A stretch of DNA of 64,000 nucleotides from assembly GCA_024639325.1 (NCBI GenBank), contig JAHEIO010000005.1:1-64000 (forward strand), written 5' to 3'. The translations under genes were made by a program, and so were the position numbers. How positions within the stretch are numbered: position 1 is the first letter of the stretch; each line of letters starts with the position of its first letter. The notes beneath the pieces are model-generated. The model did not search any database and was not told the origin of the DNA. It saw only the letters and a program-made list of their open reading frames with translations. Positions 9,833 to 19,198 of this stretch are shown in pieces. This DNA is from Gammaproteobacteria bacterium (GTDB lineage Bacteria > Pseudomonadota > Gammaproteobacteria > Arenicellales > JAANXG01).

Positions 9833-12214
9833 ATGATAATCAGCGAACACTGGCTGCGCGAGTGGATAGATCTTGATGCCGATACGACGGAACTGGTAAG
9901 AATTTTGAATATGGGCGGGCTGGAGGTGGATGCGGTTCACCCGGCGGGTCCGCAGCTTGATAATGTTATTGTCGGTCGCATCGTCTCGGTGGAAAATCAT
10001 CCCGATTCGGACAGGTTGCGCTTGTGCCAGGTCGATACGGGCGGCAATCATTCCGTAGGCATCGTTTGCGGTGCCCCGAATGCCAGGGCTGGACTATTTG
10101 CCCCGCTGGCTCTGCCCGGTGCCGAGCTTCCGGGCGGTCGGTTGGTGGAGCTGGCGACGATTCGAGGGGTCGATTCTTCGGGCATGTTGTGCTCCGCGCG
10201 GGAACTCGACCTGGGTGATGAGGCGGACGGCTTGCTCGAACTGGATGATAATGCCCGGCCGGGCCAATCACTTCATGACTGCCTGTCACTGGGTGATTCG
10301 ATCATTGAAATCGAATTAACCGCGAATCGGGGAGATTGCCTCAGTATGCTGGGCGTCGCACGCGAACTCTCCGTGTTGACGGGATCCGCGCTGAATCACC
10401 CCGCGCTTCCGATCATCGAGCCGGAGAATGACGCCGGCATCCCCATCACGTTGGACAGCCCGGAGCGTTGCCCTCGTTACGTCGGCCGGGTAATCGATGG
10501 AATTGATGCCAAAGTGAGGACACCCAGCTGGATGTCTGAGCGCCTGCGCCGCTGCGGTGTGCGGCCGGTCAGCGCGGTGGTCGACGTGACCAACTACGTG
10601 ATGCTGGAGATCGGGCAGCCCATGCACGCGTTCGACAAGGATCGGCTGAACGAAAGGATCCTGGTGCGTCAGGCAAGAGAAGGCGAGTCGATCGAACTTC
10701 TCGACGGATCGGTCAATACACTGGACGCGAATATCCTGGTCATAGCCGACGCCGGTGGCGCGGTTGCGATCGCCGGCATCATGGGCGGGGAATACTCGGC
10801 CATCTCGGTGGATTCAAAATCGATCGTGCTGGAGGCCGCATTCTTCGCCCCGCAGGCAATATCCGGCCACGCCAGGCGATATGCCCTCCACACCGACGCT
10901 TCGCACCGCTTCGAGCGCGGTGTGGACCCTGAACTCCCTCGCATTGCCGCAAATTATGCTACCGCCCTGCTGCAAAAAATCACCGGGGGCACGCCCGGGC
11001 CGGTGATCGAGGCCGCGGACAGCCGGTTTCTACCTGATCCTAAGCCGGTCGCGGTTCGTCACCAGCGTGTCAATCGCCTGATTGGTGTGGATATCCCCCG
11101 GCAGGATATCGAAGCAATATTGAGCCGGGTGGGTTCGCAGATCACGGACTCGGCAACGGGATGGCACGTCGAGCCGCCTTCCTACCGCTTCGACATCAAA
11201 ATCGAATGTGACCTGATCGAGGAAATCGCACGGGTCAGAGGTTACGACCGGCTGCCGGCAAGCGTGCCCACGATTAGGCTCGATCGCATCGATGCAAGCG
11301 ACACAAACGTTGCTTCGGATCGCGTGAAATCGGTGCTGGTCGATCGTGATTATCGGGAAGTCATCACCTACAGCTTTGTCGACCCGATTTTACAACATCG
11401 ACTGTCGCCCGAAGAGCGGGAAATCGATCTGAAAAATCCGCTTGCTTCGAATCTCTCGGTCATGCGCAGCAGTTTGTGGCCGGGCCTGCTGCAGGTGATG
11501 ATCGACAACATCAACAGGCAGCATCGTCGGATACGCCTGTTCGAAGTCGGCAAGACCTTCCACGGGACAGTGGGTGATATCGTCGAGAAAGAGCGTATCA
11601 GCGGCGTCGTCACGGGTACGGTCTGGCCGGAACAATGGGGATGCCGCGAGCGAGGCATGGATTTTTTCGACGTCAAGTCCGATCTGGAAGCGCTGTTTGC
11701 GCTCACCCAGTTGTCGGACCGATTTAGTTTCCAAAGAACTGAACATCATCCGGGACTGCATCCGGGTCAGGCGGCGGTGATCCGAAAAGATTCCTCCGAG
11801 ATTGGATATCTTGGCCGACTGCACCCCGAACACCAGCGAGCCCTGGAACTGCCGCAGCCGGTTTACCTGTTCGAGATCGAGCTTTCTGCGCTTACCCGTC
11901 AAAAAATGCCGGAATACACCGGAATCTCAAGATTTCCGGCCATTCGGCGTGATCTGGCGGTATGGGTCGATGAAGCCGTTTCAGCCGGTGAACTGCTCGA
12001 TTTGATATCAACTACCTCAGGCGAATACCTGATAAACCTCGAGTTATTTGACGTGTATCGTCGCGAAGATATTGATTCCAAGAGAAAAAGCATGGCGTTT
12101 AGCTTGACCTTACAGGCATCTTCGCGCACTCTTACAGATAGCGATGTCGAATCAATAATCGACCGAACGCTACGTGAGCTGCATGATCATTATGGCGCAG
12201 AACTGAGAACATAG
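9833..12214 (+). CDS. pheT: Phenylalanine-tRNA ligase beta subunit
   Basis: The protein has 793 residues from the ATG at 9833 (MIISEHWLREWIDLD); the ORF track start at 9770 lies inside pheS and is a shadow. Visible parts are the EMAP-like tRNA-binding domain (VIVGRIVSVENHPDSDRL), the B3/B4 editing region, the B5 domain, the core with CDLIEEIARVRGYDRLP, and the C-terminal FDX-ACB domain beginning SRFPAIRRDLAVWV. It pairs with PheS, and its B3/B4 site edits Tyr-tRNA-Phe. The length matches the E. coli subunit (795). Confidence 0.97.
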   Translation: MIISEHWLREWIDLDADTTELVRILNMGGLEVDAVHPAGPQLDNVIVGRIVSVENHPDSDRLRLCQVDTGGNHSVGIVCGAPNARAGLFAPLALPGAELPGGRLVELATIRGVDSSGMLCSARELDLGDEADGLLELDDNARPGQSLHDCLSLGDSIIEIELTANRGDCLSMLGVARELSVLTGSALNHPALPIIEPENDAGIPITLDSPERCPRYVGRVIDGIDAKVRTPSWMSERLRRCGVRPVSAVVDVTNYVMLEIGQPMHAFDKDRLNERILVRQAREGESIELLDGSVNTLDANILVIADAGGAVAIAGIMGGEYSAISVDSKSIVLEAAFFAPQAISGHARRYALHTDASHRFERGVDPELPRIAANYATALLQKITGGTPGPVIEAADSRFLPDPKPVAVRHQRVNRLIGVDIPRQDIEAILSRVGSQITDSATGWHVEPPSYRFDIKIECDLIEEIARVRGYDRLPASVPTIRLDRIDASDTNVASDRVKSVLVDRDYREVITYSFVDPILQHRLSPEEREIDLKNPLASNLSVMRSSLWPGLLQVMIDNINRQHRRIRLFEVGKTFHGTVGDIVEKERISGVVTGTVWPEQWGCRERGMDFFDVKSDLEALFALTQLSDRFSFQRTEHHPGLHPGQAAVIRKDSSEIGYLGRLHPEHQRALELPQPVYLFEIELSALTRQKMPEYTGISRFPAIRRDLAVWVDEAVSAGELLDLISTTSGEYLINLELFDVYRREDIDSKRKSMAFSLTLQASSRTLTDSDVESIIDRTLRELHDHYGAELRT

Positions 12215-12232
12215 AATAACGGGGTACTGGTT

Positions 12233-12556
12233 TTGGCGGTAACTAAGGCAGACCTCGCGACCACACTGTTTAATGAGTTAGGGCTGAACAAGCGCGAGGC
12301 AAAAGAGTTCGTTGAAGCGTTCTTCGAGAAAATCCGGATTGCTCTTGAAACGGGGGAATCAGTCAAGTTGTCCGGTTTCGGCAACTTTGGGGTGCGGGAA
12401 AAAAACCCGCGACCGGGAAGGAATCCTAAAACCGGTGAGGAAATCCCAATAACGGCGAGGCGGGTTGTAACATTCAAAGCGAGCCAGAAATTGAAAGACC
12501 GGGTCGCTGCGAACGCGGACATGCTCAGGAAGAACACGTTAAAACATGAAGAATAA
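12233..12556 (+). CDS. ihfA: Integration host factor alpha subunit
   Basis: This 107-residue HU/IHF-fold protein has [25 protein letters not shown], the DNA-intercalating arm with its proline, and [13 protein letters not shown] near the end. IHF binds specific sites as an alpha-beta heterodimer and bends DNA about 160 degrees. The start is TTG at 12233, since the conserved [16 protein letters not shown] follows directly. The position right after pheT and before a MerR gene is the conserved gammaproteobacterial context, which separates it from HU and ihfB. Confidence 0.95.
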   Translation: MAVTKADLATTLFNELGLNKREAKEFVEAFFEKIRIALETGESVKLSGFGNFGVREKNPRPGRNPKTGEEIPITARRVVTFKASQKLKDRVAANADMLRKNTLKHEE

Positions 12557-12582
12557 AGACAGGCATAAAGAGATACTAATAC

Positions 12583-12951
12583 GTGCTAGATCCCGGTGAA
12601 AATATTGACCTGCCACCGATACCCAGCAAACGCTATTTCACTATCGGAGAAGTAAGCGAACTCTGCGCTGTCAAACCGCACGTGTTGAGGTACTGGGAGC
12701 AGGAGTTTCCCCAACTCAAACCGGTCAAGCGGCGTGGTAACAGGCGATACTATCAGCGTCACGAGGTGCAGCTGATCCGGCAGATACGAACGCTTCTTTA
12801 CGTTGACGGTTTCACCATCAGCGGCGCACGAAACAAGCTGGACCACGACAGCGAGGTCGATGGCAAGCCGCTGGTGTCTGATTATCGTACCGAGATCGTT
12901 TCTGACCTGATCCGGGAGATCGATGAGATCGTGTCCATCCTCAAAGACTGA
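12583..12951 (+). CDS. MerR-family transcriptional regulator
   Basis: The 122-residue protein starts at GTG 12583. The winged helix-turn-helix is clear: RYFTIGEVSELCAVKPHVLRYWEQEF followed by RRGNRRYYQRHEVQLIRQIRTLLY. The rest is too short for a metal- or drug-binding domain and has no conserved cysteines. A MerR-type gene after ihfA is a fixed feature of gammaproteobacteria, but its target is not known to me. Confidence 0.88.
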   Translation: MLDPGENIDLPPIPSKRYFTIGEVSELCAVKPHVLRYWEQEFPQLKPVKRRGNRRYYQRHEVQLIRQIRTLLYVDGFTISGARNKLDHDSEVDGKPLVSDYRTEIVSDLIREIDEIVSILKD

Positions 12952-13031
12952 ATATTACTTTGTTCCAAAGCACATTTGGTACTTCTGTAAATTCAATGCC
13001 GAAAACATAAACCGATAATGATCGCCAACTG

Positions 13032-13223
13032 ATGCGCGGAATTTCTCTTCTGGTTTTGGTGTTGGGCGTCGTTTTCGTGGGTTACCTCAACGTCCGAAGT
13101 GTCGAAGAGCACGTGCCGGTTGACCCACAACGTAAAGGCACCGCGGAGCAGGTCGAGCAGCAAGTCCAGGGCACTTTGCAGCAATACCAGGAGAAACTCG
13201 ATAAACAGGCGGAGAGCCAGTAA
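13032..13223 (+). CDS. Small single-pass membrane protein, unknown function
   Basis: The 63-residue product has one N-terminal membrane segment (ISLLVLVLGVVFVGYLNV) and a hydrophilic, Gln/Glu-rich tail likely to form a short helix or coil (EQVEQQVQGTLQQYQEKLDKQ). I do not recognise the family. Similar anchored stubs are common between conserved genes in this group. The codon pattern and the ordered membrane-plus-helix layout favour a real gene. No clear ribosome site is visible. Confidence 0.55.
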   Translation: MRGISLLVLVLGVVFVGYLNVRSVEEHVPVDPQRKGTAEQVEQQVQGTLQQYQEKLDKQAESQ

Positions 13224-13369
13224 AACGCGAGCCTGCGCTTTAACCTGCACATTCCAGTCTATTTTGCCCGCTTCGCTGTACGCTGAGACCGGTGTTTTGA
13301 TATGATCTGCGCCACCATGGACTCGATGGAAGAAGCGGTTCTCTTCCGGTTGGCGCGGATACTGTATAT

Positions 13370-13446
<77 letters not shown>

Positions 13447-13918
13447 GAAAAAACAACTGCGAGCGAACGCAAAGCCTCCTTTGGCCGAGCGCACCCTGAA
13501 TTTGTCTCTTATGCGGGTCGGCGCACCACCACTCGTATAACATCCCATTTGCCCGCAAAGGGGCGCCTCGTCTCCAAACCTGCGGTTGCTGCGTAAAATT
13601 AGCCGGCCCGGGCGGCCCGCCCGTCGACTAATTTTTTGCCCTTAGCGGTGGGCTGGGAGCCTATCCGAACATTTCGAAATGCTCAGAAATAGTGGCGCCC
13701 CGCCTAAACCTGGTAGGTCCCGGCAGTCATGACCCAGGGGTCGTGGGAGTGTAGACGGCCCGTCCGTCAACGACCGGGACGTGTTTCAGGTGGTTGACGG
13801 GACCTCGTAAAAAGCGTAGCTTTTAGTTGAATAAATTGCTTTAACACTCGGTTTTTACTGTATTTGTTGACAGCAAACCGAAGCCGGTCGAGATTTTCGC
13901 ACAAGCAGGATCTGAGAC
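13447..13918. other. Intergenic region with structured segment at 13715-13805
   Basis: No protein gene is convincing in these 472 bases. After the terminator, AGGTCCCG (13715-13722) can pair with CGGGACCT (13798-13805). Inside lie GACCC/GGGTC and a second long-range pair, CCGTCAAC (13764-13771) with GTTGACGG (13793-13800). The last two pairings overlap by three bases, so they are alternatives. A short AAAAGC/GCTTTT hairpin follows. This could be a small RNA or the leader of the ATPase gene; the strand is not certain. Confidence 0.35.
13595..13636 (+). terminator. Candidate bidirectional terminator downstream of tRNA-Pro
   Basis: AAAATTAG at 13595-13602 pairs with CTAATTTT at 13628-13635, enclosing a GC-rich stem (GGGC pairing with GCCC). 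A run of six T ends the structure. The symmetric A and T tracts mean it could terminate in both directions. Confidence 0.65.
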
Positions 13919-16768
13919 ATGTACCAGACCTTCTATCACCTGAGTGCCGATCCGTTTAGGCTCACGCCGGACCCCCGTTTCTGTTTTCATCATCATGCTT
14001 ACGCCAGAGCGTGGGCGTACTTGCACTATGCGCTGCAGGTCGGCGAAGGCTTTACCATCGTGACGGGGCAGCCGGGAACCGGCAAGACGACTTTGATCGA
14101 AGCTCTGATCGAAGAGCTCAACCACTTCGAGGACATCAAGTACAGCAAATCCGTGACTTTCATGAGTCACAAGCTGATCGGTACCAAGCTCGACGCCATG
14201 GACCTGCTTCGTTCCGTGGCTTATTCATTCGGCGTCGACTCGGAAACCTCCGACAGATTCACACTCATCCACCGGCTCGAGCAATATCTGATCGGTCAGT
14301 GCCGAAATAACCGCCGAGTGTTACTCCTCATCGATGAAGCGCATGGGATTTCCGACACGGCGCTTGAGGAATTGCGGCTGCTGGCGGACCTGCAATCACA
14401 GAGAAGGCCGCTGCTCCAGATGTTCCTGATCGGCCAGGAAGGTCTGCTACGTATTCTGGACACGCCGGTTCTGGAACAATTTCAGCAGCGGGTTCTATCC
14501 GCGTGCCATCTCGCGAATCTCAGTCCCGAGGAAACCAGAGATTTCATCGAACATCGTCTGCGGTGCGCGAACTGGAAGGGCGATCCAGTAATAAGCGGCG
14601 AGGCGATTTCGTCCATACATTTGCACAGCCGAGGATTACCTAGGCACATCAACAAGATCTGCAGCCGCTTGATGTTACGCGGCGACTCGGAGGAGAAGCA
14701 CGTTCTCGGCCAGGAGGACGTCATGGCTATCGTTGAAGAGCTGGACGATGAGCAGCTCTCGCCCTTGTGTCAAGAGCAGTTTGAAAACGAAGGCCTCGCC
14801 CTAACCGGGACCTCCGCTGCCGGTTGTGTTTCCGACAGGTTTGACGATCTGGCAGTCAAGGCGTCAGCAGAAGAGAAAACCCGCGAACTGCGAACGTCTG
14901 CGGAACCTTGCGCCGGTCGTTCCCGCCACCCGCAGCAACGTGACATGGTGTATGCCCCGGTCTATTCGGATTTCGATGTTCAAGCCAAGTCCCAGTTCAT
15001 GCACGAGTATGTCGAGAGCCCACGGCCTCGGCAGAGACCAAGTCGAACCAGAAGACGTATCAAGGACAGGTTGCGGGTCTTGCGCTTGTTGCGGGTGGCA
15101 TGGTTTTTCGCTGTCAAAAGAGGGGGGCAGCTATGGCAGCGGATAGATCTCGCAGCGTACGCCTCCCGCTTCGGGAAGGGGTTTCGTGAAAGCGTGTCGC
15201 GCGGTGCGAATTTCCTGCGCGATAAACAATGGTCGCAGAAAATGTTCGCGTACGGTGGCGCATTCGTGTCGCGTGGTCGCGGTCTGGTGCGGACGCAGTT
15301 CCTGCAGCTCGAGACCAGGCGTACCGCGCCCACGGTGGCGGCAGCGCTGATCCTTTGCATTGTGGCGCTCTGGTTCGTTGGGACGAAAACCTGGCGAGAT
15401 GCCGCAGATCCTGCCGACACGCTCGTGGGGCAGGAGGAATCGTTGATGGAAGAACTCGAACGACACCCCACTGCGGATGAATCGAATGAACAGAATGGAG
15501 GGGAACTGGCTATCTCAGACCGGCGGAGCAGTTCTGCAACGGAACAACAGCCGGTGGACCAATTGGTAGCGTCGTATCTACAAACAGCAGACTACTCTGG
15601 TGGAGACCCGTTTGCGGCTGCGGTCGCCGCAGCGATGGCTGCGGACGCGGGGGCTGTTATCAGCGCCAAGGTATCGTACGATCTCGATCCGGACGGCGCC
15701 CACGAAACGAGCATCGAAATCGGTATCCCCGATGTCACCGTCGAGTTGCGGGATCTAAGCGGCGAAGCTGTCGCCTCCAGCGTGACGGACAGTGAGGGTA
15801 TCTATCGCTTCGAAGACGTAGCGGAAGGCGACTATGTGAGGGTGGTTACGGATTTCGGCCGTGTCCTTTTCGGGAAAAGCATGATTAAAGGTCTCATGGA
15901 GCAGCCGATCACGGTCTATGAGGCGCCCGATGGGGCTCCCGTGGTGGTATGGAAAGATTTGGCAGCTGACGCGCCGCAGTCGAACCACGATAACGTCGCT
16001 GTAACCGCGAGCCAGGGCGATCGAAACAGAAGTGACGAGGCGGAATCTTCGGGCGCGCGTCGATTCGTGCCCAGCGTGGAGATCAGTTTGGATACGGCAC
16101 TGCCGTGGCAGCAGGGATTTGATGCGCTGACGAGCGTCGACTCCGACAACCGCGCAATGCAATATGTATTGCTGCAACCGAGTGACGAAGTCGCTGCTTT
16201 CGTAGCGACACCGCGGGGCGATGATGCGGGCTCGACGATGTCGGCCATTGATAAGGAATCTGCCCCCGTTACCTTGGCGGAGCCAAACCAGGTATCCAAG
16301 GACACCGGCGGTTCAGCGGAGCCGGTACAGGAGGTAGTTCCAAAACTCTTGTCGGCGGCAGAGTTGGCTCTTGAACAGGATCGCCTGTCGATCCCAGGCG
16401 ACGACAGTGCTTTTTACTATTACAAGAAGATCCTCGAGGTCGACCCCGCCAGCGCAGAGGCGTCGGCGGGGATGGACAGAATCGTGGAGCGCTACATCGA
16501 GTTGGCCGAGAACGCATTCGAACTCGAGTCGGATGAAGAGGCGCGCCGCTACATTGCGCGCGGCCTCAGAGTACAACCGGGTCATCAGGGCCTGTTGGCG
16601 TTACAGGAGCGAGGCGCGGTGGTAGTGCTGGCCGAAGTCACGAGTGAAGTGCCCGAGGTCGCACCCGAGCCGCAGCCGCAAGGATTCATGCAGAAGCTGA
16701 AGACGCATCTGGGCGGAAATGGTAATGAACCCGCGATGCCGGCTACAGGTGATGTGGACGGGCGCTAG
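13919..16768 (+). CDS. ExeA/PEP-CTERM-type AAA ATPase fused to a periplasmic SdrD-like and repeat region
   Basis: The first 270 residues of this 949-residue protein are an ExeA/GspA-type AAA+ ATPase: MYQTFYHLSADPFRLTPDPRF, Walker A GQPGTGKT near 49-56, Walker B VLLLIDEAH near 138, and the sensor block SRGLPRHINKICSRLM. This is the architecture of the exosortase/PEP-CTERM-associated ATPase. A basic linker leads to one membrane helix (VAAALILCIVALWFVG, near 472-488). The outer part has an SdrD-B/carboxypeptidase-regulatory-like beta domain near 585-660 (PDVTVELRDLSGEAV, DSEGIYRFEDVAEGDYVRV), an acidic linker, and a TPR-like helical region near 805-900. Cytoplasmic ATP hydrolysis is thus joined to a periplasmic binding region. 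It may serve polysaccharide or secretion machinery; the partner is unknown. Confidence 0.8.
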   Translation: MYQTFYHLSADPFRLTPDPRFCFHHHAYARAWAYLHYALQVGEGFTIVTGQPGTGKTTLIEALIEELNHFEDIKYSKSVTFMSHKLIGTKLDAMDLLRSVAYSFGVDSETSDRFTLIHRLEQYLIGQCRNNRRVLLLIDEAHGISDTALEELRLLADLQSQRRPLLQMFLIGQEGLLRILDTPVLEQFQQRVLSACHLANLSPEETRDFIEHRLRCANWKGDPVISGEAISSIHLHSRGLPRHINKICSRLMLRGDSEEKHVLGQEDVMAIVEELDDEQLSPLCQEQFENEGLALTGTSAAGCVSDRFDDLAVKASAEEKTRELRTSAEPCAGRSRHPQQRDMVYAPVYSDFDVQAKSQFMHEYVESPRPRQRPSRTRRRIKDRLRVLRLLRVAWFFAVKRGGQLWQRIDLAAYASRFGKGFRESVSRGANFLRDKQWSQKMFAYGGAFVSRGRGLVRTQFLQLETRRTAPTVAAALILCIVALWFVGTKTWRDAADPADTLVGQEESLMEELERHPTADESNEQNGGELAISDRRSSSATEQQPVDQLVASYLQTADYSGGDPFAAAVAAAMAADAGAVISAKVSYDLDPDGAHETSIEIGIPDVTVELRDLSGEAVASSVTDSEGIYRFEDVAEGDYVRVVTDFGRVLFGKSMIKGLMEQPITVYEAPDGAPVVVWKDLAADAPQSNHDNVAVTASQGDRNRSDEAESSGARRFVPSVEISLDTALPWQQGFDALTSVDSDNRAMQYVLLQPSDEVAAFVATPRGDDAGSTMSAIDKESAPVTLAEPNQVSKDTGGSAEPVQEVVPKLLSAAELALEQDRLSIPGDDSAFYYYKKILEVDPASAEASAGMDRIVERYIELAENAFELESDEEARRYIARGLRVQPGHQGLLALQERGAVVVLAEVTSEVPEVAPEPQPQGFMQKLKTHLGGNGNEPAMPATGDVDGR

Positions 16769-17092
16769 CCTGATGAGAAATGCTGGCTAGCGCAATTCGC
16801 CTGCGCGCTTAAGGGGAATGTTGAAAATCCGCGCCTGCCGCGGTGAGTAACAGAACACGCAGCGTCATCCTCCTCCAATATGGCGTACTTTTGAGATATT
16901 GGTCTAAATTCCTTGACTCTAAAGTCGCTGAATTTCATAGTTCGCCCCCGTTCGGTGCAGGCTAGGATTCTGTTCGGCAAAATCACCTGAAGTTGCGCCA
17001 GGAGCACAAGCCATGCCAGTCGGAGTCGATTTTAGCTGGTTTTCGGCGCTCCGAATCGGATGCTACGCTTTGCCATGATATAAAGGAATTAC
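16769..17092. other. Intergenic region, no gene seen
   Basis: ORFs on either strand have no family resemblance. A modest inverted repeat, CCAATAT (16875-16881) with ATATTGG (16896-16902), is the only structure I noticed. Confidence 0.5.
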
Positions 17093-17167
17093 ATGTTAAA
17101 TAATAAGACGATCGTCTCCGGCCAGGGGGTGAACGTGGCCATGCGCAGCGAGAGCATTCTCGGATAA
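17093..17167 (+). CDS. Possible 24-codon leader ORF upstream of surE
   Basis: An ATG at 17093 sits behind AAAGGAATTAC, a good ribosome site, and opens a 24-codon frame (MLNNKTIVSGQGVNVAMRSE...). It ends in TAA two bases before the surE ATG. surE itself has only a weak ribosome site. Translational coupling from this leader is plausible. No homology is claimed. Confidence 0.35.
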   Translation: MLNNKTIVSGQGVNVAMRSESILG

Positions 17168-17169
17168 GC

Positions 17170-17922
17170 ATGCGGTTCCTGTTAAGCAACGATGACGGTT
17201 ATTTGTCGCCGGGTCTGAGCGCGCTGGCGGAGGCCTTGAAAAAGATGGGCGAAGTCACCGTGGTGGCACCTGATAGGGACCGCAGCGGAGCCAGTAATTC
17301 ATTGACGCTCAGTCGACCGTTACGTATCAGGTGCGCCGACAACGGCTATTACTATGTTGACGGCACGCCAACGGATTGCGTTCATCTGGGCATAACCGGA
17401 GTAATGGACAATGAGCCGGATATGGTCATCGCCGGAATAAACAGGGGGCCGAATCTCGGTGATGATATTTTGTATTCCGGCACGGTTGCCGCCGCTATGG
17501 AGGGCCGGTTTCTCGGCTACCCTGCGGTCGCGGTATCGTGTGCAGGTTCCAGGATGAACCACCTGGACACGGCGTCGAATGTGGTGCGGCGTATTATCGG
17601 AGGGATGCTGTCGAATCCGCTGCCCGCTGACACCATTCTAAACGTCAACGTCCCCGATGTTGCTTACGACCAACTCACCGGGTACGGCGCCACGCGACTT
17701 GGATATCGCCACAAATCAGAGCCTGCGGTCAAAAGCCGTGACCCGGTTGGGGAACCCATCTATTGGGTGGGACCGCCGGGCCCGGAGCAGGATGCCGGGC
17801 AGGGAACGGATTTTCATGCGGTGCGAAATCGGACGGTGTCCGTTACCCCCCTGACAGTCGACCTAACGCGCAGAGAAAGTCTGACGGGGATCGGAAACTG
17901 GCTGCGGGAGTTGACGCGGTGA
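17170..17922 (+). CDS. surE: 5'/3'-nucleotidase SurE (survival protein)
   Basis: This 250-residue metal-dependent phosphatase begins MRFLLSNDDGYLSPGLSAL, whose ND-D-G motif binds the divalent metal. Further conserved blocks are APDRDRSGASNSLTL, GTPTDCVHLGI and GINRGPNLGDDILYSGTVAAA. SurE removes phosphate from nucleoside monophosphates and short polyphosphate. It heads the stationary-phase cluster surE-pcm-yqaA-like-nlpD-rpoS, and its stop overlaps the pcm start. Confidence 0.96.
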   Translation: MRFLLSNDDGYLSPGLSALAEALKKMGEVTVVAPDRDRSGASNSLTLSRPLRIRCADNGYYYVDGTPTDCVHLGITGVMDNEPDMVIAGINRGPNLGDDILYSGTVAAAMEGRFLGYPAVAVSCAGSRMNHLDTASNVVRRIIGGMLSNPLPADTILNVNVPDVAYDQLTGYGATRLGYRHKSEPAVKSRDPVGEPIYWVGPPGPEQDAGQGTDFHAVRNRTVSVTPLTVDLTRRESLTGIGNWLRELTR

Positions 17923-18590
17923 AGCGGTTGTCGCGGCGTATAGGCAAGGGCATGGGCATGACCTCGGAACGCACTCGCAAACGACTGATGGAGCGGTTGA
18001 GAGGCGGTGGAATCCACGACGAATCAGTGCTGCTGGCCATGGAATCCGTGCCACGCCATCTTTTTGTCGACGAGGCACTGGCGAGCCGAGCATATGAAGA
18101 CATCGCTTTGCCGATAGGGTACGGTCAAACTATCTCACAGCCCTATGTGGTCGCATTGATGACGCAGGCGATGCTGGAAGAAGGGGTGCCCGAACGGGTG
18201 CTCGAGATCGGGACCGGGTGTGGCTACCAAACCGCGATTCTGGCCTGCCTGGTCGAGCAGGTGTATTCGGTGGAGCGCATACTGGAACTACACCGCCTTT
18301 CACGCAGGCGCACGTTCGATTTCGGGTTGCGAAACGTCAGATTCCGCTATGGCGACGGCTTCGAGGGCTGGTTGGAAAATGCCCCGTATGACGCAATACT
18401 GGCAGCGGCCGCACCCAGGCAGATTCCACAGAAGCTCCTGGATCAATTGGCAATCGGTGGCCGTATCATCCTGCCGGTCGGGGAGAGCGGCGAGCAGAAG
18501 CTGTTCAAAATCATAAGGACACCGGAAGGGTTCAAGAAAAAAGAAATGGATTCGGTCCACTTCGTACCCCTGGTGGCGGGAACCACCTGA
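17919..18590 (+). CDS. pcm: Protein-L-isoaspartate O-methyltransferase
   Basis: From the GTG at 17919, which overlaps the surE stop (GTGA), the protein has 223 residues. The ORF track start lies deep in surE and is not real; the ATG at 17958 (MTSERTRKRLMERL) is an alternative. Conserved motifs are IALPIGYGQTISQPYVVALM, the SAM-binding VLEIGTGCGYQTAILA, and GGRIILPVGE. The enzyme methylates isoaspartyl residues so that damaged proteins can be repaired. It sits between surE and the yqaA-like gene as in many gammaproteobacteria. Confidence 0.94.
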   Translation: MKRLSRRIGKGMGMTSERTRKRLMERLRGGGIHDESVLLAMESVPRHLFVDEALASRAYEDIALPIGYGQTISQPYVVALMTQAMLEEGVPERVLEIGTGCGYQTAILACLVEQVYSVERILELHRLSRRRTFDFGLRNVRFRYGDGFEGWLENAPYDAILAAAAPRQIPQKLLDQLAIGGRIILPVGESGEQKLFKIIRTPEGFKKKEMDSVHFVPLVAGTT

Positions 18591-18610
18591 CAACAGCAGG
18601 TTATCTGGAT

Positions 18611-19198
18611 GTGAAGCTTTTTTCTCCACTGTACGAGAAAGTTCTGAGTTGGGCGGCACATCGCCATGCGCCCTGGTATCTGGGAATGCTCAGTTTTGCC
18701 GAATCGTCGTTTTTCCCGATCCCACCGGACGTCATGCTGGCGCCGATGTCACTCAGCAAGCCAGGCAAGGCATGGTATTTTGCTTCGCTCACCACGATTA
18801 CGTCGGTACTCGGGGGAGTATTGGGTTACTTCATCGGGTATTTTCTATTCGACGAACTGGGGCAGCCTTTGATCGAGTTGTACAACGCCCAGGAAAAATT
18901 CGACACCGCAAAAGGCTGGTTTGACGAGTACGGGGTATGGGTGGTGTTTATTGCCGGTTTCTCCCCGATCCCTTACAAGCTCTTTACGGTGACATCGGGT
19001 GTATTATCACTGGCGCTGCTGCCGTTCCTCCTGGCGTCCGCCATCGGACGCGGCGCCAGGTTTTTTCTGGTAGCCGGTTTGATCTACTGGGGTGGAGAGA
19101 GATTTGCGGAATTTTTGAAGCGAAGGATCGACGTGATCGGGTGGCTGACCGTTGCCCTGATCGTGGCGGTGCTGGTGGTCTGGAGCGTCCTCAAGTGA
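18611..19198 (+). CDS. YqaA/DedA-family (SNARE-associated/VTT domain) membrane protein
   Basis: The 195-residue integral membrane protein shows FAESSFFPIPPDVMLAPMSL and a second repeat-like block FIAGFSPIPYKLFTVTSGVL, the paired E-x-FPIPPD and FSPIPYK motifs of the YqaA branch of the DedA superfamily. Several hydrophobic helices follow. DedA proteins are thought to move lipids such as undecaprenyl phosphate or act in membrane homeostasis; YqaA members are poorly studied. The start is GTG at 18611. The stop overlaps the nlpD start. Confidence 0.85.
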   Translation: MKLFSPLYEKVLSWAAHRHAPWYLGMLSFAESSFFPIPPDVMLAPMSLSKPGKAWYFASLTTITSVLGGVLGYFIGYFLFDELGQPLIELYNAQEKFDTAKGWFDEYGVWVVFIAGFSPIPYKLFTVTSGVLSLALLPFLLASAIGRGARFFLVAGLIYWGGERFAEFLKRRIDVIGWLTVALIVAVLVVWSVLK

